NCBI RefSeq assembly: GCF_024435355.1
Contig: NZ_JAMJWG010000020.1
Span: 1 to 64,000 of the forward strand
Reading direction: 5' to 3'
DNA: 64,000 nucleotides
DNA from: Streptomyces odontomachi
GTDB taxonomy: Bacteria > Actinomycetota > Actinomycetes > Streptomycetales > Streptomycetaceae
The position numbers and the translations under genes are program-made. The notes beneath the pieces were generated by a model. That model was not told the DNA's origin, did not search any database, and worked only from the letters and a program-made list of their open reading frames with translations. Shown piece by piece: positions 43,829-52,610 of this stretch; within the stretch, counting starts at the first letter, position 1, and each line of letters begins with the position of its first letter.

Positions 43829-45446
43829 ATGGATCACAACGAAATCACCTGGCAGGACCTGCTCTTCGAGGGCTTCGAGGTGCGGATCTCTACCGCGGTG
43901 CACCGGACGGACGGGATAGTGGTGCGGCTATGCGGTCGGCGCGTCACGAGCTCGTGTCCGTCCTGTGGCCGGGCATCGGCCCGTGTGCATGACGGCTACG
44001 AGCGCCGCTTGCAGGATCTTCCGTTGGCCGGACACGCAGTACGAATTCTGCTGAGTGGCAGGCGCTTCGTGTGTGCTAACGATGCGTGCCTCAAGCGTAC
44101 CTTTGCCGAGCAGATACCAGGTCTGACGAGGCCTTATGCTCGCGTTACGGACGGGCTGGCCGTGTTGCTGGACCGGATCGCGCTCGCCTTGGCCGGCCGT
44201 GCCGGGGCGCAGATGGCCAGGGCCATGGGCCTGGAGACGGGGAGGATGGGGCTGCTGGACAGGATCCGGGCAATGCCTGATCCGGTCTGCAACACCCCGC
44301 GCGCGCTCGGTGTCGACGACTTCGCCACCAAACGCGGCCACTCCTACGCCACGGTGATCACCGACGCTGAACGGCACCGGCCCATTGAGGTGCTGCCGGG
44401 CCGCGAGGCAGCGCCACTGGCCGCATGGCTGACAGCCCACCCCGGCGTGGAGGTGATCTGCAGAGACACGGCTGGGGCCTACGCCGAAGGCGCCGCGCTC
44501 GGCGCCCCGAATGCCGTGCAGGTCGCGGATCGCTTCCATTTGTGGCAGAACCTCGGTCAGGCGATCGAGAAGTGCGTCGCGGCCCTACCGTGATCACCTC
44601 AAGAACGTCACCTTAGCGCCCCAGGGCGAAGTCGCTACCACCTCGACGGACAGCTCACGTGAAACGACGTCGATCCCCGACGACGTGTTACTGACCGGGC
44701 GCCGGGCCGAGCGCATGCGCGCCCATCATGCCCTAGTCCATGGCCTCCTGAGCGAGGGCATGGGCCTACGTGCTATGGCCCGTCACCTGGGCTGGGGCCG
44801 CCACACCGTCCAGCGGTATGCCCGCGCGGTCCGATGGCAGGACGCCGTTACCGGCCGCCGCACCCGGACCAGCCACCTCGATGTCCACCGCCCCTACCTG
44901 CAGCGACGCATCGACGAGACCGAGGGAGCCATCACCCTGAAGGCCCTGCGAGAGGAACTCGCCAGCCAAGGCCAACCGGTTCCTTACAGCAGTCTGCGCG
45001 ACTGGGCTCGCAGCCGCCTGCAGTGGCCCACTCATCCTGCCCGGCCTCCGGCACCACCGAGCGTCCGACAGGTCACCGGCTGGCTCACCCGCCACCCCTC
45101 CACACTCACCGAGGAGGAACACCAGCGTCTCAAAGCCGTTCTGAACGCCAGCCCCGACCTGGCCACCGCACACCACCTCGTCCGGAAGTTCGGTGACATG
45201 CTCACCCAGCAGACCGGTGCCCTCCTGCCCGCCTGGATAGACGAGACTCGCACCGCGAACCTGCCCGGACTGATCAGCTTCGCCCACGGCCTCACCGGCG
45301 ACCTCAATGCCGTCACTGCCGGGCTCACCCTCCACTGGAGTTCGGGCAGCACCGAGGGCGCTGTGAATCGCATTAAAAAGATCAAAAGGCAGCTATACGG
45401 GCGCGCTGAACTCGAACTACTCCGAAAGATGATTTTGCTTCAGTGA
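43829..45446 (+). pseudogene. ISL3-family transposase with a one-base frameshift
   Basis: N-terminal half, 43829 to about 44585: zinc-ribbon region CPSCGRASARVHDGYERRLQDLP, C-x-A-N-x-x-C-type RRFVCANDACLKRTF, and DDE start LGVDDFATKRGHSYATVITD, then DTAGAYAEGA and DRFHLWQNL. The frame ends at a stop at 44591. The rest (RDHLKNVTL ... STEGAVNRIKKIKRQLYGRA) continues in the next frame to 45446. An extra T in GCGGCCCTACC near 44586 explains the shift. It contains TTA codon(s). Probably inactive unless the shift is recoded. Confidence 0.85.
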
Positions 45447-45484
45447 CCGACCGTGACAGCTCCCTGTGATCATTGACAGATCCC
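45445..45484 (+). repeat. Internal copy of the ISL3 right end
   Basis: ACCGACCGTGACAGCTCCC...GACAGATCCC matches the outer right end at 47100-47139 at 33 of 40 positions, in the same orientation. It lies directly after the transposase, where a normal ISL3 element would end. Confidence 0.8.
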
Positions 45485-45594
45485 GAGTCAAGCCGTCTGA
45501 GCCAGAGGTCAGCTGGCCTGGCGACCAGCCTGCCCCGACGGGCAAGGGAGAGCCGGCCGCAACCACGAACCGGGTGTGGACCATCCTGTCAGGC

Positions 45595-47025
45595 ATGAGC
45601 CTCACCCGCTTCCGCAACTCGGTCGGCCGCCGGCGTGAACGCGGCTTACGACTCTGGCCGATCGGTATCGTACTGGCCGCCACGTTCGTCTTCGCGCTCG
45701 CCACCGCCACAGCGGTCTTCACCACCGGCTGGAAGCTGCTCGGGGTGCAGGGCCTCAAGCCTGAACACCGACTCACCTCACAGACACTGTTCGATCTGGT
45801 GAAACTCGCCTTCGGTGTCGTTGCCGGCGCCGGCGGCCTGATCGCCCTTGTCGTGGCCTACCGCAGGCAGCGCATTGATGAAGACGGCGCGAAACGCGAG
45901 GCTACCCGTCTGCACACGGAGCGGTTCACCACCGCGGTCACGCAGCTCGGCGATGCCTCCCCCGCAGTATGTCTGGGCGGTGTCCATGCCCTGGCAGGCC
46001 TCGCCGACGACGCCCCAACCACGGGGCTGCGGCAGACCTGCATTGACGTTCTGTGCGCCTACCTCCGCCTCCCCTACACAGCCGAGACCGATCTTCCCGA
46101 CAACACGGCCGCCCTGCACAACCACCTCGCTCTACGCCAAGTACGACACACCGTCATCCGTCTCATCCGCGACCACCTCCGTCTGGACGCCGACCACCCC
46201 CACACCTGGCAAGGTCGCGACTTCGACCTCACCGGTGCGGTCTTCGACGGAGGCGACCTCTCGAAGGCAATCTTCTCCGACGGCACCGTCAACTTCACCG
46301 ACGCCCACTTCGTCGGCCCCTTCTCATTTCATGACGCTCACTTCCTCGGCGGTACTGTCAACTTCACCGAGGCTCACTTCCGCGGCGGCACCGTCGACTT
46401 CACCGAGGCCCACTTCTTTGGCGGCACCGTCAACTACACCAAAGCCATCTTCGACGGCAGCACCGTCAACTTCACCAGCGCCCACTTCGCGGCCGGCACC
46501 GTCAACTACACCCGGGCCATCTTCCAAGACGGCACCGTCGACTACACCAAAGCCATCTTCGACGGCAGCACCGTCAACTTCACCGAGGCCCACTTCCTGG
46601 GCGGCACCGTCAACTACACCCGGGCCTCCTTCCAAGACGGCACCGTCGACTACACCAAAGCCATCTTCGAGGGCAGCACCGTCAACTTCATCGAAGTCCC
46701 CTTCACCAGAATCACCGTCAAGTTCGCCAGCGCCCACTTCGCGGCCGGCACTGTCAACTTCACGCACGCCGGCTTCGGCGCCTGCGCTGTCGGCTTCCGC
46801 TACGCCCACTTCAGCGGCGGCACTGTCATCTTCGCCCGCGCTGGCTTCATCGCGCGCGTAGACTTCCGCGACGTCCACTTCACCGGCAGCACCGTCGACT
46901 TTCGCGGGGACGGACCCGAGGGGGCTGCGATGGGTACGGCGCCAGACGGCCTGGTGCCCATCAATGGACAGCCGCTGCCCCTCGGCCTGCTGTTGCCCTC
47001 AGAGTGGTCCTCACCCACATCATGA
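45595..47025 (+). CDS. Membrane protein with 12-residue pentapeptide-like repeats (IS passenger)
   Basis: About 476 residues. Two N-terminal helices (LWPIGIVLAATFVFALATATAVF and VVAGAGGLIALVVAYRR) are followed by a conserved region (HTERFTTAVTQLGDASPAVCLGGVHALAGLA), then roughly 18 units of 12 residues of the form GTVNFTEAHFxG. The units keep the Phe/Val spacing of pentapeptide beta-helices but with a two-residue break per unit. Adjacent 108-base blocks are nearly identical, a sign of recent repeat growth. The ATG at 45595 is the first Met after the IS end; upstream in-frame GTGs (45466, inside the repeat) are possible. Function unknown. Confidence 0.75.
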   Translation: MSLTRFRNSVGRRRERGLRLWPIGIVLAATFVFALATATAVFTTGWKLLGVQGLKPEHRLTSQTLFDLVKLAFGVVAGAGGLIALVVAYRRQRIDEDGAKREATRLHTERFTTAVTQLGDASPAVCLGGVHALAGLADDAPTTGLRQTCIDVLCAYLRLPYTAETDLPDNTAALHNHLALRQVRHTVIRLIRDHLRLDADHPHTWQGRDFDLTGAVFDGGDLSKAIFSDGTVNFTDAHFVGPFSFHDAHFLGGTVNFTEAHFRGGTVDFTEAHFFGGTVNYTKAIFDGSTVNFTSAHFAAGTVNYTRAIFQDGTVDYTKAIFDGSTVNFTEAHFLGGTVNYTRASFQDGTVDYTKAIFEGSTVNFIEVPFTRITVKFASAHFAAGTVNFTHAGFGACAVGFRYAHFSGGTVIFARAGFIARVDFRDVHFTGSTVDFRGDGPEGAAMGTAPDGLVPINGQPLPLGLLLPSEWSSPTS

Positions 47026-47099
47026 ACCCCACGGCGCTGTTGGTTCTACAGCGCCGAACAACGTAATGCAGAGGTGCGGTGGCATCGTCCGGGAGCTGT

Positions 47100-47139
47100 C
47101 ACCGACCGTGACGACTTCCCGTGATCGCTGACAGATCCC
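47100..47139 (+). repeat. Outer right end of the ISL3-family element
   Basis: ACCGACCGTGACGACTTCCC...GACAGATCCC, complementary to the left core. It continues outward through ACTGAACGCCGCC to the target duplication. Confidence 0.8.
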
Positions 47140-47158
47140 ACTGAACGCCGCCATAGCC

Positions 47159-47818
47159 ACCTCTGTCACGAGACCATCTACCGAGCCCTCTACCAAGGTG
47201 CCAAGGGTGGCTTGAGCAGGACCCTCACCAGGAAACTTCGCACCGGCCGGCCGCTAAGAAAGCGACGCCGCCGCCCCGACCAGCGCATGCCCCGTTTCGT
47301 TGCACCCGCCGCCCTCATCGACCGTCGGCCACCGGTCATCGAACTGCGCGAGCGTCTCGGTGACTGGGAGGGCGACCTCGTCGTGGGCGCCCGCAGTCAG
47401 TCCGCCGTCGCCACACTCGTCGACCGGCGAACTCGCTATCTCCGCCTGGTCCCGCTGCGGGCGGGGCACTCGGCCAGCCAGTTGCGTGACGCCCTCATCG
47501 CCGCCCTCACCATGCTGCCGGAACGGGCGCCTCGGAGCCTCACCTGGGACCAGGGCTCCGAGATGGCCCGTCATCATGAACTCGCGCCCCTACTTCACCG
47601 ACGGGATCTTCTTCGCACGCCCCGGCAGTCCCTGGGAGCGAGGGACGAATGAGAACACGAACGGCTTGATCCGGCAGTACTTGCCCAAGCGCACGAACCT
47701 GTCCCTGCACACCGCTGACGACCTCCGTGTCATTGAGCACCGGCTCAACAATCGACCCCGCAAGACACTGCGTTGGCAGACCCCGGCTCAGGCATTCGCC
47801 GCGGCTCTGGCACTCTGA
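47159..47818 (+). pseudogene. IS30-family transposase, C-terminal part, frameshifted
   Basis: It resumes with HETIYRALYQGAKGGLSR and carries the DDE-type core: ERLGDWEGDLVVGA, TLVDRRTRYLRL and LTWDQGSEMARH. Near 47590, a run of C (CGCCCCTACTTC) has one base too many, and SPWERGTNENTNGLIRQYLPK, with the last catalytic Glu region, is in the next frame, ending at 47818. The gene is thus damaged twice: by the insertion and by this shift. Confidence 0.85.
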
Positions 47819-47935
47819 GCCTGCAACGTTGCGACGATCATGCGAATCCGCCTTAGAACCCAAGCGCCCCCAGCGGGTCACGATTCAAGCGACGCCGACA
47901 CAGTCGAACGCGTTCTGCGCGGCCCGGCCGGCGTG

Positions 47936-49428
47936 GGGACCATCCCCGCGGGCGCGGGGAGCAGATCTCGTCGGCCGCTTCGTGGATGGCTCGGACGGGA
48001 CCATCCCCGCGGGCGCGGGGAGCAGGCGTTCGACCCGGCGACCACCGGAGCGCCCGCGGGACCACCCCCGCGGGCGCGGGGAGCAGAGCCCCGCACCGGT
48101 CTGGTGCGGGGCTTCGTTGGGACCATCCCCGCGGGCGCGGGGAGCAGTCCGTTGTGGCTCGGTGGCGGGTGGTGCCCGCGGGACCATCCCCGCGGGCGCG
48201 GGGAGCAGCCCTCAACCGGCCCTGACCTGCGAGGTTGCATAGGACCATCCCCGCGGGCGCGGGGAGCAGAGCACGCCGACGAGCGCGGGCTGTCGGGCAC
48301 GGGGACCATCCCCGCGGGCGCGGGGAGCAGCTGGTCGTGTCCCGGCCGGTCCAGTCGGACCGGGGACCATCCCCGCGGGCGCGGGGAGCAGCGACCGGAC
48401 AGCACCAGATCGAGTGACAGCGCGGGACCATCCCCGCGGGCGCGGGGAGCAGACGAAGGCCAGGTCGCCGCTTCGCCGAGGAGAGGGACCATCCCCGCGG
48501 GCGCGGGGAGCAGGGCTGTTGTGGGTCCGGCGCACCGGTGCTGTCGGGACCATCCCCGCGGGCGCGGGGAGCAGTTGATCTGCCACAGACCAACGCAGCC
48601 GATGGAGGGACCATCCCCGCGGGCGCGGGGAGCAGGTCCTCGGCCCGCACGCGCAGGACGGCGATGAGGGACCATCCCCGCGGGCGCGGGGAGCAGTCGA
48701 CCGCCACTTCTCCCGGCATGCCGCCAACGGGACCATCCCCGCGGGCGCGGGGAGCAGAGGTCGAGGGTGCCGTCTTCCCGCTTGGCTCGGGGACCATCCC
48801 CGCGGGCGCGGGGAGCAGGATCGTGGCACCGTCGAGCCCACCGTGCATGAGGGACCATCCCCGCGGGCGCGGGGAGCAGGGGCCGCACAGTCCGCGCCCA
48901 TGCTTCGGGTCGGGACCATCTCCGTGGGCGCGGGGAGCAGATGTCTAGCACCTCCGCTAGCAGCCAATCCGGGGGACCATCCCCGCGGGCGCGGGGAGCA
49001 GTGAACCTCCCACAACGTCATGCCGCGCTCATAGGGACCATCCCCGCGGGCGCGGGGAGCAGTTGTCGCGCACCGGTCTCCGTCTCACCGCCCAGGGACC
49101 ATCCCCGCGGGCGCGGGGAGCAGTCGTCGACGAGCGCGGACGCCGAACAGGCCGGGGGACCATCCCCGCGGGCGCGGGGAGCAGGCGAGGACATCCGGGA
49201 GCGCAGGTGAGGTCTTGGGACCATCCCCGCGGGCGCGGGGAGCAGGGCGCCGGCCGCGTTGCCCGAGCCGAGCTGGAGGGACCATCCCCGCGGGCGCGGG
49301 GAGCAGGCCGTGTCCTCGGTCAGCGTCGTGCATGGCCAGGGACCATCCCCGCGGGCGCGGGGAGCAGTTGACCGCCGCCCGGGTGAGGGTCTGCGGGTAG
49401 GGACCATCCCCGCGGGCGCGGGGAGCAG
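47936..49428 (-). CRISPR. CRISPR array 2 (25 repeats, type I-E)
   Basis: Twenty-five 29-base repeats at an exact 61-base period from 47936 to 49428, with 24 spacers of 32 bases. The repeat begins GGGACCATCCCCGCGGGC and ends GGGGAGCAG on the plus strand. Variants: repeat 3 (ACCACCCCC), repeat 6 (first base A) and repeat 17 (ATCTCCGTGGG); all others are identical. The repeat orientation equals that of E. coli I-E repeats when read on the minus strand, so transcription runs leftwards from the AT-richer DNA at 49429-49661, where new spacers should enter. Confidence 0.98.
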
Positions 49429-49661
49429 ACTTCACGACCTGCAGCTTTACAACGAGCAGAGCGCAGGTTCAGCAAGTTTTACAGATGCCGGCAATTTGCC
49501 CATTTCCGGCCTCCGGCCGATCTTCGACATGTACAACCACACTACGTTCTGGCTCGCCACCCCCAGATCCTCCTGTCCGCCCACCGGCATGACGCCCACT
49601 CACTCTCAAGGCTGAAACTGCCGAAATATCATCGAAACACCCATCCAGAGATACAGACATC
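49429..49661 (-). promoter_or_regulatory. Leader of array 2 and divergent cas promoter region
   Basis: 233 bases, AT-rich for this genome (for example GCAAGTTTTACAGATGCC and GCAATTTGCCCATTT), between the last-added repeat and cas3. It should contain the leftward pre-crRNA promoter and the rightward cas promoter. No clean -35/-10 pair could be fixed. Confidence 0.6.
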
Positions 49662-52610
49662 ATGTACATATCTCATATGACCAGTGGGGGAAGTGCCCAC
49701 GGTAGCCTGCTGAGCAAGCTGGGGGCGCCTGCTCGGGCGGTATGGGCGAAGCATGATCGCGATACTGATGGCTGGCTGCCGTTGTGGCGTCATATGGAAG
49801 ACAGTGCTGCTGTGGCGGGGCTGCTTTGGGATCAGTGGCTGCCGCTCGGAGTGCGCAGGCTGATCAGCGAAGCGCTCCCAGGTGGCGACGAGGACGCGCG
49901 TGCCCTGGCTGTATGGCTCGCTGGTGTTCATGACATCGGTAAGGCCACGCCTGCCTTCGCCTGCCAGGTCGAGTTGCTCGCCGACGCGATGCGTGACCAG
50001 GGCCTGGAGATGCGTTCCCGTGCGGCGATGGGACGGGATCGTCGGTTAGCACCGCATGGCCTTGCCGGGCAGCTCCTGCTCGCCGAGTGGCTTGAGGAGC
50101 GACACGGCTGGCGGGGAGCGCAGACCGGCCAGTTCACGGTGGCCGTTGGCGGCCATCACGGTGTACCGCCGGAGCCGGGCCAGATCAAGGCATTGGACGA
50201 CCATGAGGAGTTGCTGCGGACACCTGGTCCAAGTAGCAACACCTGGCGCCATGTGCAGATCGAGCTGTTGAACGCGTGCGCCGTTCGTTTCGGTGTCGAG
50301 GAGTTACTCAAGGCGTGCAGGGCTGTCAAGTTGCCGCAGCCCGTTCAGGTGCTGCTCACCTCGATCGTCATCGTCTCCGACTGGATCGCGAGCAACCCGG
50401 ACCTCTTCCCGTATTTCCCCGATGCCGCATCCCACAGTGACGAGGAGCGGCTCAGCAGAGCCTGGGGAGGGCTTGATCTGCCCGCTCCGTGGCAGGTCGA
50501 GGAACCGCACGGCTCTGTGCAGGACCTCTTCACCTCCCGTTTCGATCTCGCGAACGGTGCCGAGCCGCGTCCGGTCCAGGAGGCGGCGGTGGCCCTGGCG
50601 CGGGAGATGGACTTCCCCGGATTGATGGTCATCGAGGCGCCAATGGGAGAAGGCAAGACGGAGGCGGCGCTCGCCGCTGCGGAGGTCTTCGCCGCACGCT
50701 CGGGGGCGGGCGGAGTGTTCTTCGCGCTGCCCACGATGGCCACGGGCAACGCCATGTTTCCGCGACTGCTCGACTGGCTGGACCGGCTGCCCTCGGCAGA
50801 CGGCACTCGTTATTCGGTGCACTTGGCGCACTCCAAAGCCGCTCTCAACGAGCGATTCGCCGGGCTGATGTCCAGGGCCGGCAGCGTGGCGGCTGTCGAC
50901 CTCGATGGCGCTCACACCGAATCCCGAGCAACGTCCAGGACAGGGCACAACCACAGGAGGGCCGGCGCCGAGCTCGTGGCGCATGCCTGGCTGCGAGGCC
51001 GTAAGCGGGCCATGCTGGCCTCGTTCGTCGCCGGCACCATCGACCAACTGTTGTTCGCCGGACTCAAGAGCCGGCACCTGGCACTGCGGCACCTCGCCGT
51101 TGCCGGAAAGGTCGTCGTCATCGACGAGGCGCACGCCTACGACACATACATGAGTGTCTACTTGGATCGGGTGCTGTCATGGCTGGGGGCGTACCGGGTG
51201 CCGGTCGTGGTGCTTTCCGCGACCTTGCCGGCCTCGCGTCGCCGAGAGCTCGTCGAGGCTTACGGCGGGCGTGCCGGGGCGGCTGCCGAGGATGTGGCGG
51301 AATCAGGTGCCTACCCGCTGCTGACTGCCGTCGCTCCGGGCGGGAGCGCGCTGGTCCGGCACCCGCAGGCCTCGGCGCGGTCCGCAGAGGTCGAGGTTGA
51401 GCGGATCTTCGACGATCTGAGCGTGCTCGCGGACCGGCTGGACAGTGAACTGACGGACGGTGGTTGCGTACTGGTCATCCGGAACACCGTCAGGCGGGTG
51501 CTGGAGACGGCTCGGGTTCTGCGGGCAAGGTTCGGCGCCGAGAACGTGACTGTTGCCCACTCCTGCTTCGTCGATCTCGACCGTGCGGAGAAGGACAGCA
51601 CACTGCTCCGGCTCTTCGGTCCTCCCGAGAAGCCGAACGACAGGCCCGCCGGGCAGCACATCGTGGTGGCGAGCCAGGTCGCCGAGCAGTCTCTTGACGT
51701 CGACTTTGACTTGCTGGTAAGCGACCTGTGCCCGGTGGACCTTCTCCTGCAGCGTATGGGCCGCCTGCACCGCCATCAGCGCGGGCCACACCAGAGTGAC
51801 CGGCCCGAGCGTCTACGGACCGCACGGTGCCTGGTGACCGGCGTCGACTGGAAAGCGGATGTACCCGAGCCAGTGCACGGATCTGTTGCCGTGTACGGGC
51901 GGTATGCGCTGTTGCGGTCAGCGGCCGTCCTCCGCCCTCACCTCGACGGCGGGACCGAGCGGCCTGTGCGGTTACCGGCGGACATCAGCCCTCTGGTGCA
52001 GAGCGCTTACAGCGATGAGCCCGTCGGGCCGGAGCATTGGCAGGACGCGCTCAGCGAAGCCCACGCGCAGTTCAAGCAGCACCACGACGATCAGACGGAG
52101 CGTGCCGCCGTGTTCCGCCTGGGAGATGTCGGTAAACCCGGGCGGCCGCTGTTCGGCTGGGTCGCCGCCGGTGTGGGAGACACCGACGACACTCCGACCG
52201 GGCGTGCCCAGGTCCGTGACACCCGGGACAGCCTGGAAGTCGTCGTCGTCCAGCGACGCGGTGACGGAAGCCTCGCCACCCTGCCCTGGCTCAAGCCAGA
52301 CGGCAGGGAACGGCCGCGCGCCGGCATCGAACTCCCGCAGAACGCGGCACCAGTACGCTTCGCGGGCCGCACGGCGGCGAGCTGCGGGCTGCGGCTGCCG
52401 ATGCAGTTCTCCTACGCCGAGATCATGGACCGTGCCATCGCCGAACTGGAGCAGTTGTATCTACCCCACTGGCAGGGCAAGGAGAGTCCTTGGCTCGCCG
52501 ACCAGCTGATCCTCGCTCTCGACGAGGACTGTCGGACCCGGCTGGCAGGATTCACCCTCCGGTACAGCCCGGAAGACGGCCTTGAGGTAACCCATGACTC
52601 AAACGACTGA
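49662..52610 (+). CDS. cas3: CRISPR-associated nuclease-helicase Cas3 (type I-E)
   Basis: 982 residues. The HD nuclease domain has WRHMEDSAAVAG (His44) and GVHDIGK (His90-Asp91, Lys94). The SF2 helicase follows: Walker A EAPMGEGKTEAA (about 325-333), DEAH box VVIDEAHAYD (near 488), VVLSATLP, and the C-terminal VASQVAEQSLDVDFDLL. It degrades target DNA after Cascade recruits it. Three Leu codons (129, 215, 771) are TTA. The start is uncertain: ATG 49662 or 49677; neither has a good ribosome site. The stop overlaps cse1 by 17 bases. First gene of the cas operon. Confidence 0.95.
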   Translation: MYISHMTSGGSAHGSLLSKLGAPARAVWAKHDRDTDGWLPLWRHMEDSAAVAGLLWDQWLPLGVRRLISEALPGGDEDARALAVWLAGVHDIGKATPAFACQVELLADAMRDQGLEMRSRAAMGRDRRLAPHGLAGQLLLAEWLEERHGWRGAQTGQFTVAVGGHHGVPPEPGQIKALDDHEELLRTPGPSSNTWRHVQIELLNACAVRFGVEELLKACRAVKLPQPVQVLLTSIVIVSDWIASNPDLFPYFPDAASHSDEERLSRAWGGLDLPAPWQVEEPHGSVQDLFTSRFDLANGAEPRPVQEAAVALAREMDFPGLMVIEAPMGEGKTEAALAAAEVFAARSGAGGVFFALPTMATGNAMFPRLLDWLDRLPSADGTRYSVHLAHSKAALNERFAGLMSRAGSVAAVDLDGAHTESRATSRTGHNHRRAGAELVAHAWLRGRKRAMLASFVAGTIDQLLFAGLKSRHLALRHLAVAGKVVVIDEAHAYDTYMSVYLDRVLSWLGAYRVPVVVLSATLPASRRRELVEAYGGRAGAAAEDVAESGAYPLLTAVAPGGSALVRHPQASARSAEVEVERIFDDLSVLADRLDSELTDGGCVLVIRNTVRRVLETARVLRARFGAENVTVAHSCFVDLDRAEKDSTLLRLFGPPEKPNDRPAGQHIVVASQVAEQSLDVDFDLLVSDLCPVDLLLQRMGRLHRHQRGPHQSDRPERLRTARCLVTGVDWKADVPEPVHGSVAVYGRYALLRSAAVLRPHLDGGTERPVRLPADISPLVQSAYSDEPVGPEHWQDALSEAHAQFKQHHDDQTERAAVFRLGDVGKPGRPLFGWVAAGVGDTDDTPTGRAQVRDTRDSLEVVVVQRRGDGSLATLPWLKPDGRERPRAGIELPQNAAPVRFAGRTAASCGLRLPMQFSYAEIMDRAIAELEQLYLPHWQGKESPWLADQLILALDEDCRTRLAGFTLRYSPEDGLEVTHDSND

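Larger units (their letters stand above)
43643..47158 (+). mobile_element. ISL3-family element with a passenger membrane repeat protein
   Basis: It sits exactly inside the IS30 transposase: ACCTCTGT is duplicated at 43635-43642 and 47159-47166, the 8-bp target duplication expected of ISL3, and removing the insert restores the reading frame. The ends are similar over about 50 bases (GGCG-CGTTCAGTGGGATC... on both sides). It contains a frameshifted ISL3 transposase (43829-45446), a second right-end copy at 45445-45484 and a pentapeptide-like gene. Confidence 0.85.
43069..47866 (+). mobile_element. IS30-family element, interrupted by an ISL3-family element
   Basis: Terminal inverted repeats CGCTTGGGTTCTAA at 43069-43082 and its complement at 47853-47866 (14 perfect bases, with GTCGCAAC shared farther in). 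They enclose the two halves of an IS30-type transposase. Without the 3.5-kb insertion the element is about 1.27 kb. It lies between CRISPR arrays 1 and 2. Confidence 0.8.

Noticed and set aside
43664..45484. A self-contained ISL3 element ending at 45484
   Set aside because: The 8 bases outside these limits (CGTTCAGT and GAGTCAAG) are not a direct repeat, whereas the outer limits 43643 and 47158 have ACCTCTGT duplicated and restore the IS30 frame.
47853..49435. Several long open frames on both strands with repeating PRARGDGP / SPRPRGWS phrases
   Set aside because: They are translations of the 61-base CRISPR repeat-spacer units; the period and perfect repeats explain them fully. The same holds for frames in 42755-43062 and 59236-60255.
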